A stretch of 6,588 nt of DNA from an uncultured Prevotella sp. (GTDB lineage Bacteria > Bacteroidota > Bacteroidia > Bacteroidales > Bacteroidaceae): contig CAJLYG010000176.1 in the NCBI GenBank assembly GCA_905210845.1, positions 1 to 6,588 of the forward strand. Direction: 5' to 3'. The notes beneath the pieces were generated by a model. It was not told where the DNA came from and made no database searches. It saw only the letters and a list, made by a program, of their open reading frames with translations. The position numbers and the translations under genes were made by a program. Of the stretch, positions 1-6,588 are shown piece by piece (position 1 is the stretch's first letter; every line of letters begins with the position of its first letter).

Positions 1-32
1 TCAAAGGTTGACAGGAAAAGCACATGTTTCGC

Positions 33-52
33 TAAATTCTCTCGAGAATTTA
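33..52. repeat. Interrupted palindrome, copy 1
   Basis: Eight-base arms AAATTCTC and GAGAATTT are exact reverse complements around a 2-base centre (TC). One further T-A pair extends this copy to 20 bp (33-52). The same 18-base core recurs identically at 99-116. The motif ATTGGACCA follows directly at 52-60, and a near copy, ATTGGATCA, directly precedes the second palindrome. The symmetry and the identical second copy suggest a binding site for a dimeric regulator; this is inference, and no regulator is visible in the window. Confidence 0.6.
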
Positions 53-98
53 TTGGACCACTTATCCTTTTGCTGTTCAATACATCAACTATTGGATC

Positions 99-116
99 AA
101 ATTCTCTCGAGAATTT
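99..116. repeat. Interrupted palindrome, copy 2
   Basis: An exact second copy of the 18-base core AAATTCTC-TC-GAGAATTT, starting 65 bp after the first. That spacing is about 6.2 turns of B-DNA, so the two sites would face roughly the same side of the helix. Because each copy is nearly self-complementary, the two copies could also pair with each other as arms of a longer hairpin with a loop of about 47 bases. It lies about 105-120 bp upstream of the predicted -33 element. Confidence 0.6.
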
Positions 117-219
117 TGTATGAAAGCGTCACTTTTAATATGCAAAAGTACTCAAAACAGACCGCACACGCCCTCTTTCTTGTCATAAGTGCAAAATTAC
201 TATAAAATCAAGGGAAAGG

Positions 220-250
220 TTGCATGAATGCGCATTTATTTCTATATTTG
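220..250 (+). promoter_or_regulatory. Bacteroidota-type -33/-7 promoter of the three-gene operon
   Basis: TATATTTG at 243-250 matches the Bacteroides -7 consensus TAnnTTTG fully. TTG at 220-222 fits the -33 element (consensus TTTG), and the spacer is 20 bp, within the usual 19-21. Transcription should begin at about 254-258. The ATG at 228 lies inside this promoter, ahead of the predicted start of the transcript, so it cannot initiate from this message. The next in-frame ATG, at 279, leaves a leader of roughly 21-25 bases. Confidence 0.7.
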
Positions 251-278
251 CAAAATATCTGTCCAAAAACTATCGATT

Positions 279-3200
279 ATGAATCTAGTATCATCTTCTC
301 TTATTGCATTTCTCAGTACATTCTTCGTGACAACCGCCTACGCGCAGGCCACCATCAGAGAAACGTCTGAAGACATCGTGACTTACGGCTTTTCCGATCC
401 CAATCCCATTGCCGAACCAGAAGCGCCCATCTACCCTTACTTCCGCTTTGAAGGCTACGAACATAAGGGCACGCCCAAAAAGTGGAAAGTCATCCAGTTG
501 GAGAACCCTTACATCTCAGTCTCACTGCTCCCTGAAGCAGGGGGAAAGATATGGGGTGCGATGAACAAAGTAACTGGTGTTGAATTTCTCTACAAAAACA
601 ATGTGATGAAGTTCCGCAACATTGCCATGCGAGGTCCTTGGACATCCGGTGGAGTGGAGTTCAACTTTGGCCTTATCGGTCATATTCCTTCCACAGCCAC
701 ACCAGTAGACTACCTCACCCGAAAGAATGCCGATGGCAGTGTCTCCTGTCTGGTAGCTTCCTACGAATGGTCTACCCACACCTGGTGGGAAGTGGAAGTA
801 ACCGTCCCTTCAGACAAAGCATGGTTTACTACGCACACCATCTATCATAACGCCTCCTTCTCCGATGCGCCCTATTACCATTGGATGAACGCTGCCTACC
901 ACGCATACGACGATGCACAGTTTGTTTATCCGGGGAATGGTTGGATTGGGCACGATGGAGGATGGAATCCATTCCCTATAGACAAAGACGGTAACAATTT
1001 AGGCACGATGCGCGGTTGCGACTCCCTGCCATCCGTGTCTATGCATGTTCTGGGCAATTATAATCAATATAATGGCGTCTACTATCCCGAGCATGGATAT
1101 GGATCGCTGCGCTGGGCTGAATACGCTGATAAGATTGGACAGAAAATCTTCCTTTGGGGCAAAGCCCGTTCGGGTGCCATTTGGGAAGATCTGCTCACCG
1201 ACGGTCATGGACAATACGTAGAACTGCAGTCGGGTAGGTTCTTCAACCAACCATCGACAGGCAGTGAGCTTACTCCCTACAAAAAGCCTCACATGGACCC
1301 ACAGGCTACCGATGAGTGGACTGAATACTGGTTTCCTGTCATTGGGATCGGTGGCGTGGTAAAAGCCTCACCATTCGCCGCGCTGAACGTAGAGCGCAAA
1401 GATGGAAAGCTCATCCTGAAGTTATCACCACTTGAGACACTCGACACTGATATGCGCATTTTCTGTGGAGACAACTTGCAGACAACGATTCATGTGAATG
1501 CCACTCCTCTGAAAGAGTGGCAGGGTGAGATGCCGCTCACGACTGAATTAGCAGAAAAGGGATCACTTCGAGTTATCCTTGGCAATGATCTGTTAGACTA
1601 TTCAGAAAAAGTCGCAGACAATGTAGTCAGCCGCCCGACCGCCACACCATCCGACTTCGATTGGTCGTCTGCCTACGGTCAGTATTTGCTTGGACGCAAT
1701 GCCCTTGATGAGAAACAATGGAGGACCGCCAACGAGCATTTCAGCAATAGTCTTCAAAAAGAACCCTATTTCGTACCTTCGCTGACAGCTATGGCAGACC
1801 TCTGTCTAAGGCGTGGCATGACGAAAGAAAGTTTGAGCTATGCCTTGAAAGCACTGTCTGTAGATGCCTACGATGGCATGGCAAACTATCTATATGGACT
1901 TGCCTCTCGTCGTCTCGGTCATGCTACTGATGCCAAAGACGGTTTCTCTATGGCAACTCGGCAACTTACAACGCGCACAGCTGCATGGATGCGTTTAGCT
2001 GAACAGTATGCTGCTGAAGGCGATCTGACTCACGCTTTAACCTTTACACAAAGAGCCCTTGAAGCTGAACCCGACAACCTTTCTGCACAACGATTGAAGG
2101 TTTCTGTCCTGCGATTAATGGGCAGAAACCTGGAGGCAAAAAAGATCGCTCAAGCTACGCTTGGCAAGGCACCCCTCTACTCCCCTATGCGTGTAGAGCA
2201 ATGGCTCTTAGGTGATATGGATGCGAAGGCCCTTACCCACGGAGAGCAGTGCGAGCTACCCGCAGAGGTATGGCTGGAGATTGCCTCTGCTTATGAAGAG
2301 ATAGGCGATTGGGGAGCTGCAGACAGCACACTGTCGCTTGCAAAAGATCATCCCATCGCATGCTACCATCGTGCATTCATTGCCCATCAACGTGGTGACG
2401 ACTCACAGGCGAAACAACTGATCAACAAGGCTGACGCACAATCTCCGATGCTGATCTTCCCTCACCGTTATCACACGATGAAAGCACTCGAATGGGTATG
2501 CGCACAGAGTAGCAATTGGAAGCCAGCCTACTACAAAGCCCTTGTACTCTGGGGATGGTTGCAGAACGATCGCGCAAAGGCTATCCTCGACTCGATTCCA
2601 AAGGCAGACTATGCCCCCTTCTACCTGACACGTGCAAGACTGAAAGAAGGTGCCAACCGACTGGACGATCTCAAGCAGGCTGAACGGTTGCAGAGTTCTT
2701 GGCGTACTGGATTAGCCTTAACCGAATATTACCTTTCCACCCACGATTATGCTAACGCAGAGTCGACGGCAAGAAAATACCTCAAGAAATACCCGGAGAA
2801 TTATATCATTGGCTTGAAATATGCCAAGACGCTGTGTTTGGAGGGCAAATACGATCAATGCTCCCGCTACATGAAGACGCTGGATGTCCTGCCTAATGAA
2901 GGTGCACAAGAAGGGCATGTGGTCTACAAGACTGCTCATCTTGGCTTTGCGATCAGCCTGATACAAAAAGGGCAATGGGACAAAGCCCAAGAAGAGGTAG
3001 AGCAAAGTTACTCCTACCCCGAGAATCTCGGTGTAGGAAAACCGTTTGAGCGTTACGATGACCAGCGCGTGTCTAATTTCTTATCGGCACGCATCGCCGA
3101 GAGCAGAGGCGATCAAGCGAAAGCAAAAGCTCTCTACAAGAAGGTAACTGACCATAAACCCGGACGGAGAATGCGCTCTACCGACGTGCTCAACGTACTC

Positions 3201-3422
3201 GCCCTACGTGCTATTGGGCAGACAGCAGAAGCAGACAGCATCGCCGCAAAATGGAAAGCAGAATCCAGCGATCTCGCACGTTGGGCAAACGCTGTTTGCA
3301 AGGGAGACTATGCTGCTGCAGCCAAAGCAGCAAGTGTCATACGACAACCCAAAAACGGTGCCGTGTGGGAGAATACATGGCAAGATCCAGACTTCGATAT
3401 CCTGCAAATACTTTTCAGATAA
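279..3422 (+). CDS. Exported DUF5107 domain and TPR repeat protein
   Basis: A 1047-residue protein when started at ATG 279; the longer frame from ATG 228 adds 17 codons that overlap the promoter. A hydrophobic signal peptide (residues 1-22, likely cut after AYA22) precedes a DUF5107-type domain at about 60-370, recognised from its general pattern, including PEAGGKIWG (85-93), GPWTSGGVEFNFGLIGH (119-135) and HWMNAAYHAYDD (201-212). As I recall the family, it has a galactose-mutarotase-like beta fold and its activity is not established. A linker domain (about 370-455) leads to five contiguous TPRs of exactly 34 residues each (463-496, 497-530, 531-564, 565-598, 599-632). Further TPR-like helical pairs lie at about 662-723, 807-872, 883-914 and 932-996, so the C-terminal half is one long alpha solenoid for protein contacts. 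No stop, frameshift or lipobox was seen. The first gene of the operon, it ends 24 bp before the next. A role in binding or modifying envelope glycans while scaffolding partners is inference. Confidence 0.85.
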   Translation: MNLVSSSLIAFLSTFFVTTAYAQATIRETSEDIVTYGFSDPNPIAEPEAPIYPYFRFEGYEHKGTPKKWKVIQLENPYISVSLLPEAGGKIWGAMNKVTGVEFLYKNNVMKFRNIAMRGPWTSGGVEFNFGLIGHIPSTATPVDYLTRKNADGSVSCLVASYEWSTHTWWEVEVTVPSDKAWFTTHTIYHNASFSDAPYYHWMNAAYHAYDDAQFVYPGNGWIGHDGGWNPFPIDKDGNNLGTMRGCDSLPSVSMHVLGNYNQYNGVYYPEHGYGSLRWAEYADKIGQKIFLWGKARSGAIWEDLLTDGHGQYVELQSGRFFNQPSTGSELTPYKKPHMDPQATDEWTEYWFPVIGIGGVVKASPFAALNVERKDGKLILKLSPLETLDTDMRIFCGDNLQTTIHVNATPLKEWQGEMPLTTELAEKGSLRVILGNDLLDYSEKVADNVVSRPTATPSDFDWSSAYGQYLLGRNALDEKQWRTANEHFSNSLQKEPYFVPSLTAMADLCLRRGMTKESLSYALKALSVDAYDGMANYLYGLASRRLGHATDAKDGFSMATRQLTTRTAAWMRLAEQYAAEGDLTHALTFTQRALEAEPDNLSAQRLKVSVLRLMGRNLEAKKIAQATLGKAPLYSPMRVEQWLLGDMDAKALTHGEQCELPAEVWLEIASAYEEIGDWGAADSTLSLAKDHPIACYHRAFIAHQRGDDSQAKQLINKADAQSPMLIFPHRYHTMKALEWVCAQSSNWKPAYYKALVLWGWLQNDRAKAILDSIPKADYAPFYLTRARLKEGANRLDDLKQAERLQSSWRTGLALTEYYLSTHDYANAESTARKYLKKYPENYIIGLKYAKTLCLEGKYDQCSRYMKTLDVLPNEGAQEGHVVYKTAHLGFAISLIQKGQWDKAQEEVEQSYSYPENLGVGKPFERYDDQRVSNFLSARIAESRGDQAKAKALYKKVTDHKPGRRMRSTDVLNVLALRAIGQTAEADSIAAKWKAESSDLARWANAVCKGDYAAAAKAASVIRQPKNGAVWENTWQDPDFDILQILFR

Positions 3423-3446
3423 TCATCACAACTTACTTACATACGC

Positions 3447-5432
3447 ATGAAAAAGAATATTTTGATCGGGGTGTTGACCCTATTGGCACTTTCTTCATCG
3501 GCACAAAACTGGGCTTCTCTTAAGACGAAGCTCAATGCCCATGCCGACTGGCAGAGTGCCGATCTTGTGACATTGCTCGACTCAACGGGCGTAACGGTTG
3601 ACGAAAACGCATCCGGCATCTTCAATATTCATCAGGTGATACGGGTGCAGACTGTCAGCGGTGCACGGAAGATGAATGTGCTCAAATACGATTATGACCC
3701 ACTCACAGCAGCGGCTCAGTTTACGAACGTCACCGTATGGAAAGCTGATGGCACCCGGCGCACGATCGACCTTTCCACTGCTTGCGATTATGCAGCACCA
3801 GCCCGTGCGATCTATTGGGGTGCCCGGCAGATCATGATCGGCGTTGGTCTGCTTCAACCGGGTGACATCGTTGACTACCGCATCACAAAAAGAGGCTTTA
3901 CCTATGCACTGCTGGGCAACGGACAAGGTTCACCAGCACAAGGTACTATGGCGGCTAACGAAGGAGAAGAGAGATTCATCCCACCGATGCGTGGCAACTT
4001 TTATGATATTGTACCCTTCTGGGTAGATAAACCCACCGTCAGAAAAATCTACTCTCTCGACGCGCCCATTGACAAACGGATGCAATATGAGTTCTACCAG
4101 GGTGAATGCCATTCATCCGTACGCTCTACTGCCGACCGTCAATTGCTCACTTTCTACACGGATGACACTACTCCGTTCAAGCAGGAACCGGGCTCCGTGG
4201 CACTCTTCGATGTGGCTCCCAAGCTCTTTATCTCTTCAACACCGACATGGAAAGATAAGTCGCTATGGTTTCACAAAGTCAACGAGGACTATGGTTCTTT
4301 CAAGGCTTATGCTCCCGCACAGAAGAAAGTAAACGAGCTGACCAAAGGCAAGAAAACCGATATGGAAAAGATTGCTGCCCTCACCCATTGGGTGGCAGAT
4401 AACATACGCTATTCCGGACTCTCGATGGGCAAAGGCGAGGGATACACGCTCCATAATACGCAAACCAACTACACCGACCGCTGTGGTGTTTGCAAAGACA
4501 AAGCTGCCCTGCTCATCTCTATGCTCCGTATGGCAGGCTTCGAAGCCTATCCTGCGATGACAATGGCAGGCTCGAGAATAGAGTCTATACCAGCCGATCA
4601 TTTTAATCACTGCGTAGCAGTTGTGAAGCTCAGCGATGGCTCTTATATGCCTCTTGATCCTACTTGGGTACCTTTTATCCGCGAGCTATGGTCGAGTGCC
4701 GAGCAACAACAGAATTACCTACCAGGCATACCCGAAGGCTCCGATCTCAGGCTTACTCCTGTATCAGCTCCAGAGAACCATTACTTGCGCATCAACGTCA
4801 GCAGCCATCTGTCTGCCGATGGCACACTTTCCGGCTCCTATATCGTGGAAGCGGAAGGACAAACCGACGGATCACTACGCCGTCCATTTACGACCGGCTG
4901 GCGCAGTCAATGGCGGCAATCCATAGAGCAAGAACTACTGAAAATCTCACCAGAAGCAAAGCTCTTAACCGTAGACTGGGGTAAGAACCCTGCTGACTAC
5001 CAAGCTGGTCCCTTACGCTTGAAATGCACGTTCACCATTCCCCACTATGCATCGATGACTACCGACGGAGCCTTACTCCTTAAGCCGATCAGTGGCAGTC
5101 TATATAGCGGTGTACGCTCTTACCTGAGACTGGACACCTCTATCAAGGAGCGACGTGATGGTTTCAAGGATGCCTGTTCGAGACTTGTGGAGACCCACGA
5201 GACGTTATCCTTACCGAAAGGTCGTAAACTACAGAGTGGTACTGAAAACATCAGCCACAATGGCGATGCCGCATCGTTTACAGGTAACATATCCGCGAAA
5301 GGATCCACGGTGACTGTCAACCACAAGCTTTCACTCGGGAAGCGTGTTTACGAAGCCACCGACTGGCCTGACTTTCGTCAAGCCGTTTTAGGAGCCAAAG
5401 ACATCAGCGACAAAATACTGGTGGTGAAATAA
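3447..5432 (+). CDS. Exported DUF3857 and transglutaminase-like protein, triad intact
   Basis: A 661-residue protein. MKKN plus a hydrophobic run form a signal peptide, likely cut after Ala19 (SSSA-Q). A DUF3857 domain spans about 40-235, with the family pattern of a VTVWKADGT strand (95-103) and GLLQPGDIVDYRI (134-146). A transglutaminase-like core spans about 300-406: HWVADNIRY (314-322), GVCKDKAALL (347-356) with the predicted nucleophile Cys349, FNHCVAVV (386-393) with His388, and PLDPT (402-406) with Asp404. Together these give a complete Cys-His-Asp triad. Residues about 445-640 form a C-terminal beta-rich region of the kind that often follows in this family (DUF3858-like, tentative). 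Such enzymes can cross-link, deamidate or hydrolyse peptide amide bonds; which applies here is not shown. Extra cysteines at 346 and 389 lie beside the active-site residues. The gene starts 24 bp after gene 1 with no terminator or promoter between them and no Shine-Dalgarno sequence, as usual in Bacteroidota. Confidence 0.88.
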   Translation: MKKNILIGVLTLLALSSSAQNWASLKTKLNAHADWQSADLVTLLDSTGVTVDENASGIFNIHQVIRVQTVSGARKMNVLKYDYDPLTAAAQFTNVTVWKADGTRRTIDLSTACDYAAPARAIYWGARQIMIGVGLLQPGDIVDYRITKRGFTYALLGNGQGSPAQGTMAANEGEERFIPPMRGNFYDIVPFWVDKPTVRKIYSLDAPIDKRMQYEFYQGECHSSVRSTADRQLLTFYTDDTTPFKQEPGSVALFDVAPKLFISSTPTWKDKSLWFHKVNEDYGSFKAYAPAQKKVNELTKGKKTDMEKIAALTHWVADNIRYSGLSMGKGEGYTLHNTQTNYTDRCGVCKDKAALLISMLRMAGFEAYPAMTMAGSRIESIPADHFNHCVAVVKLSDGSYMPLDPTWVPFIRELWSSAEQQQNYLPGIPEGSDLRLTPVSAPENHYLRINVSSHLSADGTLSGSYIVEAEGQTDGSLRRPFTTGWRSQWRQSIEQELLKISPEAKLLTVDWGKNPADYQAGPLRLKCTFTIPHYASMTTDGALLLKPISGSLYSGVRSYLRLDTSIKERRDGFKDACSRLVETHETLSLPKGRKLQSGTENISHNGDAASFTGNISAKGSTVTVNHKLSLGKRVYEATDWPDFRQAVLGAKDISDKILVVK

Positions 5433-5466
5433 TACAAATAGAAAACAAGCTAAAATCATTCACAAA

Positions 5467-6588
5467 ATGAAAAGATATATCACACTGTTTTGCCTGCTGA
5501 TGGCATTTGTAGCCGTTCAGGCAGCAGATCATACCAACGAGGCTGTTTGGGAGAAGGTATCAGAGTATGTTGACTTCCATGCTGACGGATCGCAGACCTA
5601 TCGTTGTACGTCAAGACTGCGGTTGCTCACTCACCGTTCGTTCAACAGCATGTATGGAGAGACCTTTATTGTTTACAACCCACAATGGCAGAAGGTTACC
5701 ATTAACGAGAACTATACCCAACAAGCAGACGGCACCATCATCAAAGCACCTGCCAACGCGCTGAACCCATCACTGCCCTTCTCTGCAGTGAATGCGCCTT
5801 ACTACAACCAGCTGCGTGAACTGGTGGTATCACACACCGGACTGGAAATCGGAGCTATGATCATTCTCGACTACACCATAGAGACCAAACCTGGCTTTGT
5901 GGCAGCTCACGAGTTCTTGCACCAGTTCAACGACCCCAGTCCGATTGACGACTACACGCTGACGGTCAGCGCTCCCTGCGAGCTAACATGGCATGGCGGC
6001 ATGGTCAATGGCAAGGAAATTGCTGCCAGCAAGTCTGCAAATGGAAAATGGACTTGGCATGCTACGCAGATGCCTGGCGTTGCTCCTGAAGTGAATGTCG
6101 ACCAACAGTCTCTACCTTATATATATGTATCAGTAAACAGCGATGATTCACGCGCCAAAGCTGTAGCGCAACTGATTGAACAAGCGGCTGCAAGCGGAGA
6201 CGGAGATCTTGCGGATATCATCAAAGGTCATTCAGACAATGCCGATGAGTCATGGGCGAACGAGCATGTGAACACCTGTACAGTACCCTTAGGAGTTGCA
6301 AATGGGGTGAGAAAACCTGCTGAAGTAGCAGCTTCTGCTTATGGTACAGTAGCTGAGAAGGCAGCACTTACCACTGCACTTCTGCAGCAAAAAGGCGAAA
6401 AGGCAAGCATCATCTGTGCTTACGATAAGAGTCTGCCTCCAGGTATGGCATCGCTCAGCCATATCTATGTACGCACGGGGGATAAGGTGATCAACGCTGA
6501 AAATGGAGCCACGACAGAGTTGGCACGATTAGTTGACAAGATGCAGTTGTGGGAGAACGGCCAACGCCTTAACATCCATCCGCAAACG
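5467..6588 (+). CDS. Exported DUF3857 protein with degenerate transglutaminase region (3' partial)
   Basis: The frame is open from ATG 5467 through the last base, giving 374 residues with the C-terminus beyond the window. MKRYITLF and a hydrophobic stretch form a signal peptide, likely cut after Ala19 or Ala20 (VQAA-D); Cys9 is too early for a lipobox. A DUF3857 domain spans about 30-210, shown by ADGTIIKAP (87-95) and GLEIGAMIILDYTIE (125-139), which align with the same strands of the preceding gene product. Residues about 260-350 align with a transglutaminase core: ESWANEHV matches the helix before the active site, and YGTVAEKAALTTALL (292-306) sits where the neighbour has CGVCKDKAALLISML. 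The catalytic cysteine is replaced by Val295; His332 is kept and the aspartate is Glu345 (alignment by eye). It is probably a catalytically dead paralogue acting as a binding or regulatory partner. It starts 34 bp after gene 2 and has no Shine-Dalgarno sequence, so it is likely cotranscribed. Confidence 0.85.
   Translation, partial: MKRYITLFCLLMAFVAVQAADHTNEAVWEKVSEYVDFHADGSQTYRCTSRLRLLTHRSFNSMYGETFIVYNPQWQKVTINENYTQQADGTIIKAPANALNPSLPFSAVNAPYYNQLRELVVSHTGLEIGAMIILDYTIETKPGFVAAHEFLHQFNDPSPIDDYTLTVSAPCELTWHGGMVNGKEIAASKSANGKWTWHATQMPGVAPEVNVDQQSLPYIYVSVNSDDSRAKAVAQLIEQAAASGDGDLADIIKGHSDNADESWANEHVNTCTVPLGVANGVRKPAEVAASAYGTVAEKAALTTALLQQKGEKASIICAYDKSLPPGMASLSHIYVRTGDKVINAENGATTELARLVDKMQLWENGQRLNIHPQT

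Larger units (their letters stand above)
1..218. other. AT-rich upstream region without a convincing gene
   Basis: This stretch is clearly richer in A and T than the genes that follow. Frame 1 is open from the window edge to a TGA at 121-123, so the last 40 or so codons of an upstream gene cannot be excluded, but the translation matches no family I recognise. A 65-codon reading frame at 8-205 is also open; it is judged non-coding because the two DNA repeats inside it fall in different frames, giving unrelated peptides, and because it has no family resemblance. The region is best read as the regulatory leader of the downstream operon. It holds the paired palindromes described separately. Confidence 0.5.

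Noticed and set aside
143..199. Possible leftward -7 boxes (CAAAnnTA on the + strand at 143-150 and 192-199), hinting at a divergent gene
   Set aside because: Neither has a -33 element at the expected spacing, and no leftward open frame of useful length follows; the frame from the ATG complement at 184-186 ends after 29 codons.
8..205. A 65-codon + strand reading frame in the upstream region
   Set aside because: It has no recognisable family and is AT-rich. It contains the two identical DNA repeats in different frames, so the repeat is not a protein repeat. A short unrelated peptide cannot be fully excluded.
2718..3005. A 95-codon antisense reading frame inside gene 1
   Set aside because: It lies wholly within the TPR-coding part of a well-supported gene; its translation has no family features, so it is a shadow of the sense codons.
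3423..3446. Terminator or promoter between genes 1 and 2
   Set aside because: The 24-bp gap holds no inverted repeat with a T-run and no TAnnTTTG element.
4263..4610. A 115-codon antisense reading frame inside gene 2
   Set aside because: It overlaps the transglutaminase core on the opposite strand. Its codons mirror conserved sense codons, and it has no recognisable domain or promoter.
5433..5466. Terminator or promoter between genes 2 and 3
   Set aside because: The 34-bp gap is A-rich but has no stem-loop and no -7 match.
5467..5530. Lipoprotein signal in gene 3 because of Cys9
   Set aside because: The cysteine lies inside the hydrophobic core, too close to the N-terminus, without a proper lipobox; a later Ala-based signal peptidase I site fits better.

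Overview
The window looks like Bacteroidota DNA, most likely from order Bacteroidales and close to Prevotella or Bacteroides. Four things point there: a -33/-7 promoter of the Bacteroides type (TTG, 20 bp, TATATTTG); no Shine-Dalgarno sequence ahead of any gene; three exported proteins from DUF5107/TPR and DUF3857 families that are common in this phylum; and coding DNA of roughly half G+C next to an AT-rich upstream region. The genus assignment is inference.

Layout. Positions 1-218 hold no convincing gene but carry two copies of an interrupted palindrome (AAATTCTC-TC-GAGAATTT) 65 bp apart. A promoter lies at about 220-250. Three genes follow on the + strand: (1) 279-3422, a 1047-residue exported protein with an N-terminal DUF5107 domain and a long TPR superhelix; (2) 3447-5432, a 661-residue exported protein with DUF3857 and a transglutaminase-like domain whose Cys-His-Asp triad is intact; (3) 5467 to the window edge, a second DUF3857 protein whose transglutaminase-like region has lost the catalytic cysteine. 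Gene 3 is cut by the end of the window.

The gaps between genes are only 24 and 34 bp and hold no visible terminator or promoter, so the three genes are probably one transcript from the promoter at 220-250. All three products carry signal peptides and should act outside the cytoplasm, most likely in the periplasm. A reasonable inference is a cell-envelope module that pairs a carbohydrate-fold/TPR scaffold protein with one active transglutaminase-like enzyme and one inactive paralogue. The substrate and purpose cannot be read from the sequence. No RNA genes, mobile elements or CRISPR arrays were seen.
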